A stretch of 5,707 bases of DNA, from positions 1-5,707 of the forward strand of contig DASVGR010000013.1 in assembly GCA_036379395.1 (NCBI GenBank). Direction: 5' to 3'. Below the pieces are notes generated by a model. That model was given only the letters and a program-made list of their open reading frames with translations, did not search any database and was not told the origin of the DNA. Each line of letters opens with the position of its first letter. Position 1 is the stretch's first letter. Positions 1 through 5,024 of the stretch are shown here, piece by piece. The position numbers and the translations under genes are program-made. The DNA is from Oleiagrimonas sp036379395 (GTDB lineage Bacteria > Pseudomonadota > Gammaproteobacteria > Xanthomonadales > Rhodanobacteraceae).

Positions 1-389
1 TCGCAATGCTCGCCGTCGCCGAAATACTTCAGCAGATCCTTGGCCAGCAGGATGCCCTGGATGTCGTCCTTGTCGTCGCCGTGCACGGGAAAGCGCGAGT
101 GGCCGGATTCGACCACGGTGGCGAGGATGTCGGCCAGCGGCGCGTCGGCCGCGAGCATGACCATTTGCATGCGCGGCACCATGACGTCATCGACGTTGAG
201 TTCGGTGACGCGGACGGCGCCTTCGACCATGCCCAGCGTGTCGTTGGTCAAAAGGCCGTTGGTTTGCGCGCTGCGCAGCTCGTCGAGCAGCTCGTCGCGC
301 GTGCGCGGTTCGCCGGAAAAAAGGTGGCCCAGGCGATCCCACCATGATCGGTGCGCCAGGGCGGAAGTACTTCCAGGATCCTCGTTCAT
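1..389 (-). CDS. corC: CorC/HlyC-family CBS-domain protein, N-terminal 129 residues (cut by window edge)
   Basis: Seen: an open minus-strand frame starts at ATG 389-387 and runs off the left edge without a stop. It gives 129 residues beginning MNEDPGSTSALAHRSWWDRL. An N-terminal stretch with SGEPRTRDELLDELRSAQ is followed by VDDVMVPRMQMVML (from about residue 66), SGHSRFPVHGDDKDDIQGIL and AKDLLKYF. Known: this is the signature of the first CBS domain in the soluble CorC family, linked to magnesium/cobalt efflux or transporter control, usually about 280-300 residues with two CBS domains and a C-terminal CorC_HlyC domain. Those later parts lie outside the window. The start is chosen because the family commonly has a short acidic N-terminus before the SGEPR-like segment, and AAGG lies 3 nt upstream. 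corC usually follows ybeY directly; here a ybeY remnant ending 41 nt upstream and an extra gene separate them. Identification is confident; the exact biochemical role is uncertain, as for the whole family. Confidence 0.93.
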   Translation of the reverse strand, partial: MNEDPGSTSALAHRSWWDRLGHLFSGEPRTRDELLDELRSAQTNGLLTNDTLGMVEGAVRVTELNVDDVMVPRMQMVMLAADAPLADILATVVESGHSRFPVHGDDKDDIQGILLAKDLLKYFGDGEHC

Positions 390-430
390 ATACCTTGGTT
401 GCGACAGCCCACAGGGCGGTGACTTGGATT

Positions 431-598
431 CTAGCCTAAAACCGCATACGGGTCGGGGATGCCCAGTGTGGCCAGCACGCGCGTTTCCAGCGCTTCCATG
501 ACCTCGGCCTCGGCATCCACGATGTGGTCGCAACCCAAAAGGTGCGGCGTACCGTGGATGGCGGCGAGGGTGCCTGAAACCTCGGCAGTAATGTCCAT
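431..598 (-). pseudogene. Truncated duplicate of the 3' end of ybeY (55 codons, N-terminal two thirds missing)
   Basis: Seen: an uninterrupted minus-strand frame runs from ATG 598 to TAG 433-431. From about its 13th codon it matches the C-terminus of the complete YbeY at 2017-2493. It keeps HGTPHLLGCDH, then HIVDAEAEVMEALETRVLA and GIPDPY, and ends AVLG instead of QTDNS. The three zinc-type histidines (residues 15, 19, 25 of this frame) remain, but the Arg-containing catalytic region and most of the fold are absent, so activity as a YbeY nuclease is not expected. The match is perfect over 450-530 and falls to 24 of 32 bases over 531-562, with no clear homology beyond. Its ATG directly follows the TGA of the 400-residue gene (TGAATG), so coupled translation is conceivable, but no Shine-Dalgarno is visible. 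It is probably a recombination scar. It also explains why the extra gene lies exactly between ybeY and corC. Confidence 0.88.
450..530. repeat. 81-bp direct repeat, corC-proximal copy
   Basis: Base-by-base comparison shows 450-530 identical to 2039-2119 in the same orientation, with mismatches at the next base on either side (449 versus 2038, and 531 versus 2120). It lies inside the truncated ybeY copy and encodes the YbeY segment from the last zinc histidine to the GIPDP motif. The pair bounds a 1,589-bp unit. Confidence 0.97.
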
Positions 599-1801
599 TC
601 AGTCGGTTTTGTCGTGACGGTCGTACCAGTCGACATCGGACACCTTGGGTGTCGGTTTGCGCACGAAGCCGGCCGGTACATGGAACACACTATCCGGGAT
701 GCTGGTGATTTTTGCCGACAGGATGTTGCGATCGTATTCGAAAACCGGAGTGTCGGGATCCGGCTGAAAATGTTTGTCGATGGCTTTCTCGACGTGCTTT
801 TCGACGTGCTTGCGGATCAGGCCTCCAAGCATGCCGCGCAGGCCGCCACCGGCGTTGTCGGCAAGGGTTTGCGTGTCTGATTCGGTTTGAGGCTTGGGCG
901 CGGGGCAGGCATGGGCGTCCACGTACCAAGCCACTTTGATGCGCACCGGATAGCCTTCGACTTGCGCCAGTTTGCTGGTGACATCGCCGCTCCAGTTGTG
1001 CGCATGACTGTCGGTGTCGCCGAGGAAGGCGTCCAACGGCTGCCAGACCTTGCGTGACACGAAGCGCGCCCACGGGTTGTCGTTGGCGCCGCTGCTTTTC
1101 AGGAAGCGTTTGGCCAAGGCTTCATGAATGGCCCAGATGCGTTGTATTTCGCCGGTAATCGGTGTGGTCCAGAACGTCCATTTGAGCGTACTTGTGTTCG
1201 TGCGGTGTGCAGAGTCGGCATACACGGTCTTGAACGTGGCGACGTACAAATGGGCGGGGAAGCCATTGATGGTCTTGGATTGCGCCGTTTTTTGCACGCG
1301 ATAATCGTGGCTGACCGGCGTCAGTGGGCAATCATTGGTGCCAGTCGGGTGCCAGGTCGACGCGTCCTGACTGGCTTCGTCGGACGGTTTCATCACTGAC
1401 TCGAGAAACTTGTAAATGGTCGGACAGCCCTCAAGCTGGCATTGCCAATATTGCTTTTGATGAAACAGTACCTTGTAGGCGTCGTTTTGATCCATGCGGA
1501 AGATGTCCGCATGCAGGGGTGGTTTGCCGACGTTGTAATGATTGGCAAAACGTCCGAGCCATCCGTCGACATGTGCCTTGATCACGACGTTGGCGCGCCG
1601 GTCCGCTCGCGAGTACATGACGAAGGTGTCGGTCATGTCGGGCAGGATGTGACCGGATATTTTTTCGCTGATGACGAGCTTGGCGCCGGTATGACTCGGC
1701 CCCGACGTGTTCGTCGTGTCGGGCGCTGTCGCGCCGGCGGGTGAAGTAGCAGCGAAGGCCAGCGATGTAGCGGCCAGAACCATCAGAAACTTGCGTTGCA
1801 T
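599..1801 (-). CDS. Exported protein of unknown function, 400 residues, inserted between ybeY and corC
   Basis: I do not recognise a named family with confidence. Seen: a classical Sec signal peptide (MQRKFLMVLAATSLAFAATS, likely cut after ATA at residue 26) and no later membrane helix, so the product is probably periplasmic or secreted. The mature part has four cysteines (121, 126, 158, 299); the first two form a WQCQLEGCPT loop. Two similar stretches occur, INGFPAHLYVATF (179-190) and VEGYPVRIKVAWYV (281-294). A Gly-rich linker with GGLRGMLGGLIR (about 318-330) leads into a basic amphipathic helix with tandem KHVEKHVEK. The end IPDSVFHVPAGF (368-379) and the Gly-Tyr/Phe-Pro motifs resemble DUF4412-type secreted proteins, from memory and only weakly. 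The start is supported by AGGGAG 8 nt upstream of the ATG (1810-1815). Hand counts give 25/60, 30/60, 36/60, 37/60 and 45/60 G+C in sampled blocks, against 39-42/60 in phoH, ybeY and miaB blocks, which fits acquisition. It has its own leader and lies within the direct-repeat unit. Confidence 0.85.
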   Translation of the reverse strand: MQRKFLMVLAATSLAFAATSPAGATAPDTTNTSGPSHTGAKLVISEKISGHILPDMTDTFVMYSRADRRANVVIKAHVDGWLGRFANHYNVGKPPLHADIFRMDQNDAYKVLFHQKQYWQCQLEGCPTIYKFLESVMKPSDEASQDASTWHPTGTNDCPLTPVSHDYRVQKTAQSKTINGFPAHLYVATFKTVYADSAHRTNTSTLKWTFWTTPITGEIQRIWAIHEALAKRFLKSSGANDNPWARFVSRKVWQPLDAFLGDTDSHAHNWSGDVTSKLAQVEGYPVRIKVAWYVDAHACPAPKPQTESDTQTLADNAGGGLRGMLGGLIRKHVEKHVEKAIDKHFQPDPDTPVFEYDRNILSAKITSIPDSVFHVPAGFVRKPTPKVSDVDWYDRHDKTD

Positions 1802-1822
1802 GAAGACTTCTCCCTAGTCAGT

Positions 1823-1845
1823 ATGGGATGTATGCCGCATCCCCT
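1823..1845 (-). promoter_or_regulatory. Hairpin in the 5' leader of the 400-residue exported-protein gene
   Basis: CGCATC (1826-1831) and GATGCG (1836-1841) are perfectly complementary around a 4-nt loop. Skipping base 1842 as a bulge adds three more pairs, TGC (1823-1825) with GCA (1843-1845). The stem ends about 8 nt upstream of the AGGGAG ribosome binding site, close enough to influence initiation. No T-run follows on the minus strand, so it is not a typical intrinsic terminator. Function is inferred only. Confidence 0.4.
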
Positions 1846-1979
1846 GATGCGTGCAAACGGCGCGCATGGGCAATAGTGCTTTCCCGTCGTTACTGCGTGG
1901 GCTGGCCCGCATGGGCGCTTGCCAAGTCGATGCACATCTGCCTGAAGCATTGAAAGTAGCGGATGCCTCGCCGGGTATG

Positions 1980-1995
1980 CGTGACCCTGGTCACA
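1980..1995 (-). promoter_or_regulatory. CRP/Clp-like operator upstream of the exported-protein gene
   Basis: On the minus strand the site reads TGTGACCAGGGTCACG, matching the CRP-family consensus TGTGA-N6-TCACA at 9 of 10 defined positions; its core GTGACC/GGTCAC is a perfect palindrome. It lies about 20 nt past the ybeY stop and about 180 nt before the 400-residue gene. A weak -10-like TTCAAT (1954-1949) sits where a CRP class II promoter would roughly place it. Xanthomonadales carry the CRP homologue Clp, which uses this consensus. Site recognition is good; promoter position and regulation are inferred. Confidence 0.45.
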
Positions 1996-2016
1996 TGGAC
2001 ATGCTGCGTCCGGCCG

Positions 2017-2493
2017 TCAAGAGTTATCGGTCTGGTAAGGGTCGGGGATGCCCAGTGTGGCCAGCACGCGCGTTTCCAGCGCTTCCATGACCTCGGCCTC
2101 GGCATCCACGATGTGGTCGTAGCCCAGCAGGTGCAGCGTGCCGTGGACGGTCAGGTGCGCCCAGTGGTTGCGCTCGATCTTGTGCTGCTCGGCCGCCTCG
2201 CGCGCCACCACCGGCGCGCAGATGACCAGATCGCCGATGAGCGGAGTGACGATGCCGTCGGGCAGCTCGACCGGGAAGGACAGCACGTTGGTGGCGTAAT
2301 CCTTGTGCCGGTACTGCTGGTTGAGCGTGAAGCCTTCGTCGGTGTCGACGATGCGGATCGACAGTTCGGCCGGCTCGCGGCGCCCGGCACCGGCCAGCGC
2401 GGCGCCGACCCAGCGCTGAAAACTGGCCGTGGCCGGCAAGCCCTTGCGCGGCAATGCATAACCCAGGTGGACGACGGGAACGGGCGTGGCCAT
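2017..2493 (-). CDS. ybeY: YbeY endoribonuclease / rRNA maturation factor (158 residues)
   Basis: Known role: a zinc-dependent single-strand-specific endoribonuclease acting in 16S rRNA 3'-end maturation and 70S ribosome quality control in the cytoplasm. Seen: full family length, with YRHKDYATNVLSFPVELPDG (61-80, containing the conserved Arg62), GDLVICAPVVAREAAEQ (87-103), and the zinc motif HGTLHLLGYDH with His117, His121 and His127. The ATG lies 3 nt after the ybeZ stop (TGAGCCATG), with only a weak AAGG 11 nt upstream, so translational coupling to ybeZ is likely. The codons from about His127 to GIPDP are perfectly repeated at 450-530. The last residues, YQTDNS, differ from the AVLG tail of the truncated copy, so this gene may be a recombination hybrid whose final codons came with the inserted unit. 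All catalytic features are intact, so it should be functional. Confidence 0.97.
   Translation of the reverse strand: MATPVPVVHLGYALPRKGLPATASFQRWVGAALAGAGRREPAELSIRIVDTDEGFTLNQQYRHKDYATNVLSFPVELPDGIVTPLIGDLVICAPVVAREAAEQHKIERNHWAHLTVHGTLHLLGYDHIVDAEAEVMEALETRVLATLGIPDPYQTDNS
2039..2119. repeat. 81-bp direct repeat, copy inside the complete ybeY
   Basis: Identical to 450-530 at every base and in the same orientation. It forms the 3' part of ybeY, just before the divergent last codons. Recombination between the two copies would delete 1,589 bp, including the exported-protein gene, and rejoin ybeY to the AVLG tail in frame next to corC. Confidence 0.97.
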
Positions 2494-2496
2494 GGC

Positions 2497-3492
2497 TCAG
2501 TGCGCCTTGTCTTGTCTGGCTTGGTTGTCGCGGCTTTCGGCCGCTTCGTAGGCACGCACGATGCGCGCCACCAGCGGATGGCGCACCACGTCGCGCGAGG
2601 TGAAAAACGTGAAGCTGATGCCGTCCACGTCGCGCAGCACCTCGATGGCGTGGCGCAGGCCCGAGCGCATGTGGTGCGGCAAATCCACCTGGGTGACGTC
2701 GCCGTTGATGAGCGCGACCGAGCCGAAGCCGATGCGTGTCAGGAACATCTTCATCTGCTCGACGGTGGTGTTCTGCGCCTCGTCCAGAATGACGTACGAA
2801 TCGTTCAGCGTGCGCCCGCGCATGTACGCCAGTGGCGCGATCTCGATGACGTTGCGCTCCATGAGGCGCGCCACCTTGTCAAAACCCAGCATTTCGTACA
2901 GCGCGTCGTACAGCGGGCGCAGGTAGGGATCGACTTTTTGCGACAAGTCGCCGGGCAGAAAGCCCAGTTTCTCGCCCGCCTCGACAGCCGGACGCACCAG
3001 CAGCAGGCGCTGCGCACGGCCGGATTCCAGTGCATCCACGGCGCTGGCCACGGCCAGATACGTCTTGCCGGTGCCGGCCGGGCCGACACCGAAATTGATG
3101 TCGTTGGTGGCGATGGCGTGCAGGTAGCGCGCCTGGTTGGGGCCGCGCGCCTTGACCACGCCGCGCTTGGTCTTGATGACCACTTCCTGCGGCTCGACGT
3201 CGTCGTTGGCGATGGCGTCGATGCCGGCGTCGGACAGGATGAGGTTGATGCGCGGACCGTCCAGCACCTCGTTTTCGGTCACGGCGTACAGGGCGTGCAG
3301 CACCTTGTCGGCGGCCTTCACGGCCGCTTCTTCGCCGATCACGCGGAACACGCTGCCGCGGTTGTCGATTTCCACGCCCAGACGCAATTCGATCTGGCGC
3401 AGATGCTCGTCGAACGGTCCAGCCAGATTGGCCAGGCGCACGTTGTCATCGGGTTCGAGTGTGAAGTCGTGCTGGATGGGGGCTGGCGCCAT
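2497..3492 (-). CDS. ybeZ: PhoH-like ATPase YbeZ (331 residues)
   Basis: Known role: a cytoplasmic P-loop NTPase of the PhoH family, genetically and physically linked to YbeY and implicated in RNA metabolism; some homologues are reported to have RNA-helicase-like activity. Seen: an N-terminal KH-like region (LRQIELRLGVEIDNRGSVFR, about residues 31-50), Walker A GPAGTGKT (137-144), RPAVEAGEKLGFLPGD, Walker B VILDEAQN (234-241), the sensor-like NGDVTQVDLP (263-272), and GISFTFFTSRDVVRHPLVARI near the end. The start chosen is ATG 3492, one base after the miaB stop (TGAGATG), giving MAPAPIQHDFTLEP. An earlier in-frame ATG at 3516 would add eight residues inside miaB and is less likely, because GACAGG is positioned for 3492. 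The frame ends 3 nt before ybeY. The tight packing indicates one miaB-ybeZ-ybeY transcript with coupled translation. Confidence 0.95.
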   Translation of the reverse strand: MAPAPIQHDFTLEPDDNVRLANLAGPFDEHLRQIELRLGVEIDNRGSVFRVIGEEAAVKAADKVLHALYAVTENEVLDGPRINLILSDAGIDAIANDDVEPQEVVIKTKRGVVKARGPNQARYLHAIATNDINFGVGPAGTGKTYLAVASAVDALESGRAQRLLLVRPAVEAGEKLGFLPGDLSQKVDPYLRPLYDALYEMLGFDKVARLMERNVIEIAPLAYMRGRTLNDSYVILDEAQNTTVEQMKMFLTRIGFGSVALINGDVTQVDLPHHMRSGLRHAIEVLRDVDGISFTFFTSRDVVRHPLVARIVRAYEAAESRDNQARQDKAH

Positions 3493-3493
3493 C

Positions 3494-4828
3494 TCAGGCG
3501 GCCTGTCCGGCCACACGCCCGCGCAGCGAATTGGCCATGGCTTGGGTGATGACGACGTCGACGAACTGGCCTTTCATGCGCGGATCGCCGGGGAAGTTCA
3601 CGAAACGCATGTTTTCGGTGCGGCCGGTCATTTCGTTGGGGTTCTTCTTGCTCGGGCCTTCGACCAGCACGCTTTGCGTGGTGCCGACCATGGCCTCGCT
3701 GATCTTTTTGGCATTGGCCGTGATGGCCGCCTGCAGGCGCGACAGGCGCTCGTGTTTTTCCGCGTCGGTCGTCTTGTCGTGCAGGTTGGCCGCCGGCGTG
3801 CCGGGGCGCGGCGAGAAAATGAAGCTGAAGCTCTGGTCGAAACCGATGATGTCGACCAGCTTCATCGTGGCGGCGAAATCTTCTTCCGTTTCGGTGGGGA
3901 AACCGACGATGAAATCGGTGCTGATGGAGATGTCCGGACGCACTTCGCGCAGTTTGCGGATGCGGTCGACGTAATGGATGGCGGTGTAGCCGCGCTTCAT
4001 CTTGGCCAGGATGCGGTCCGAACCCGATTGCACCGGCAGATGCAGGAAATTGGCCAGCTTGGGCACGTTGGCGTAGGCCTCGATCAACGAGTCCGAGAAC
4101 TCCAGCGGGTGCGAGGTGGTGAAGCGGATGCGGCCGATGCCGTCAATTTCGGCGATGGCGTGGATCAGCACCGACAGGTCGGCCACGCCGCCGTCGAACA
4201 TCGGGCCACGGTAGGCGTTGACGTTCTGGCCCAAGAGGTTCACTTCGCGCACGCCCTGTTCGGCCAGCGCGGCGACTTCGCCGATGACGTCGTCGAACGG
4301 ACGGCTGATTTCCTCGCCGCGCGTGTATGGCACCACGCAATAGCTGCAGTACTTGGAGCAGCCTTCCATGATCGACACGAACGCCGTCGGGCCTTCGGCG
4401 CGCGGTTCGGGCAGGCAGTCGAACTTTTCGATTTCGGGGAAGGAAATGTCGATCTGCGGCTTGTGTGTCGCGCGCGCCGCGTCGAGCATTTTCGGCAGCC
4501 GGTGCAGGGTTTGCGGGCCGAACACCAGGTCGACATACGGCGCACGCTTGACCACGGTTTCGCCTTCCTGGCTGGCCACGCAACCGCCCACGCCGATCAT
4601 GACCGGCTTGTCGCCCTTTTTGAGCTCGCGCCACACGCCCAGCTGGCTGAACACCTTTTCTTGCGCCTTCTCACGAATGGCGCAGGTGTTGACCAGGATG
4701 ACGTCGGCTTCGGACTCGTCCTCGGTCAATTCCAGACCGTGCGATTGCTTGAGCACGGCCGCCATCTTGGACGAGTCGTACACGTTCATTTGGCAACCGT
4801 AGGTTTTGATGAAGAGCTTGCCGGGCAT
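3494..4828 (-). CDS. miaB: tRNA-2-methylthio-N6-dimethylallyladenosine synthase MiaB (444 residues)
   Basis: Known reaction: a radical-SAM methylthiotransferase that converts i6A37 to ms2i6A37 in tRNAs reading UNN codons, using two 4Fe-4S clusters and SAM. Seen: an N-terminal UPF0004 domain with KTYGCQMN (Cys12), VNTCAIREKAQ (Cys49) and GVGGCVASQEGE (Cys83) binding the auxiliary cluster. The radical-SAM motif is CSKYCSYC (Cys157, 161, 164) inside FVSIMEGCSKYCSYCVVPYT. HLPVQSGSDRILAKM and STDFIVGFPTETEEDF follow, then a C-terminal TRAM domain (about 380-440) with GRTENMRFVNFPG. Start: the frame stays open for 66 more codons to 5026, but MPGKLFIKTYGCQMN aligns with the E. coli N-terminus (MTKKLHIKTWGCQMN as I recall it), so ATG 4828 is preferred. 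No Shine-Dalgarno is evident there; the 5' flank is A-rich with an ACTG-A6-CAGT inverted repeat. It is the first gene of the leftward operon and is complete. Confidence 0.97.
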   Translation of the reverse strand: MPGKLFIKTYGCQMNVYDSSKMAAVLKQSHGLELTEDESEADVILVNTCAIREKAQEKVFSQLGVWRELKKGDKPVMIGVGGCVASQEGETVVKRAPYVDLVFGPQTLHRLPKMLDAARATHKPQIDISFPEIEKFDCLPEPRAEGPTAFVSIMEGCSKYCSYCVVPYTRGEEISRPFDDVIGEVAALAEQGVREVNLLGQNVNAYRGPMFDGGVADLSVLIHAIAEIDGIGRIRFTTSHPLEFSDSLIEAYANVPKLANFLHLPVQSGSDRILAKMKRGYTAIHYVDRIRKLREVRPDISISTDFIVGFPTETEEDFAATMKLVDIIGFDQSFSFIFSPRPGTPAANLHDKTTDAEKHERLSRLQAAITANAKKISEAMVGTTQSVLVEGPSKKNPNEMTGRTENMRFVNFPGDPRMKGQFVDVVITQAMANSLRGRVAGQAA

Positions 4829-5024
4829 GGTATTTGACTGTTTTTTCAGTGAACCGCGCAGTTTACGCGCCTTGGTGGCCGGTGGCCAGACAAGTGGCGG
4901 AGTGTGACGCGGTACGCTTGGCACGTTTCCGGCCTGCCGGCAAACTTGGCACATGTTGTCCGCCGTCGCCCAAGGGGAAGTGACCGGCAAGTGCGCCGCC
5001 GATGTTGTTTCCAGCCGTTCCGCC
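4829..5024. promoter_or_regulatory. Divergent intergenic region between miaB and the lytic transglycosylase gene
   Basis: About 196 bp separate the two starts, so both promoters should lie here. Seen: an inverted repeat ACTG-T6-CAGT (4837-4850) just upstream of miaB; a repeated CTTGGCAC (4917-4924 and 4945-4952, 28 bp apart); and a possible rightward promoter TTGGCA (4918-4923), 17 nt, CAAACT (4941-4946), of which only the -35 is good. On the minus strand TAAACT (4867-4862) is a possible -10 for miaB without a convincing -35. The miaB frame is open across the gap, but I treat this as chance. Confidence 0.45.

Larger units (their letters stand above)
1802..2016. other. Intergenic leader between ybeY and the exported-protein gene
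   Basis: This 215-bp gap carries no convincing gene; the short frames crossing it are out-of-frame extensions of ybeY. It holds the CRP-like palindrome (1980-1995), the leader hairpin (1823-1845), the AGGGAG ribosome binding site (1810-1815) and a repeated GCATGGGC (1864-1871 and 1910-1917). Its length contrasts with the 1-3 nt gaps among miaB, ybeZ and ybeY, suggesting the downstream gene is transcribed from its own promoter. No strong -35/-10 pair was found by eye. Confidence 0.6.

Noticed and set aside
407..417. GCCC-ACA-GGGC inverted repeat upstream of corC as a terminator
   Set aside because: The stem is only 4 bp with a 3-nt loop and no T-run; likely chance in GC-rich DNA.
436..690. 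84-codon minus-strand frame overlapping the end of the exported-protein gene and the ybeY remnant
   Set aside because: It is out of frame with both the exported protein and the YbeY-like reading; the translation is low-complexity shadow sequence.
1992..2020. TTGACG (minus strand 2020-2015) at the ybeY stop as a -35 box
   Set aside because: At 17 nt spacing the -10 position reads CATGTG, only 2 of 6 matches; not a credible promoter.
450..2119. The repeat-bounded unit as an insertion sequence or integron-like element
   Set aside because: There is no transposase or integrase, no terminal inverted repeats and no attC-like structure; the repeats are simply ybeY coding sequence.
1963..3549. Long plus-strand open frame opposite ybeY and ybeZ
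   Set aside because: It is antisense to two well-identified genes and its protein is His/Arg/Val-rich without motifs, as expected from the complement of high-GC coding DNA.
3137..4837. 566-codon plus-strand open frame opposite ybeZ and miaB
   Set aside because: It lies entirely opposite genes with clear catalytic motifs; the translation shows only the compositional bias of a complementary frame.
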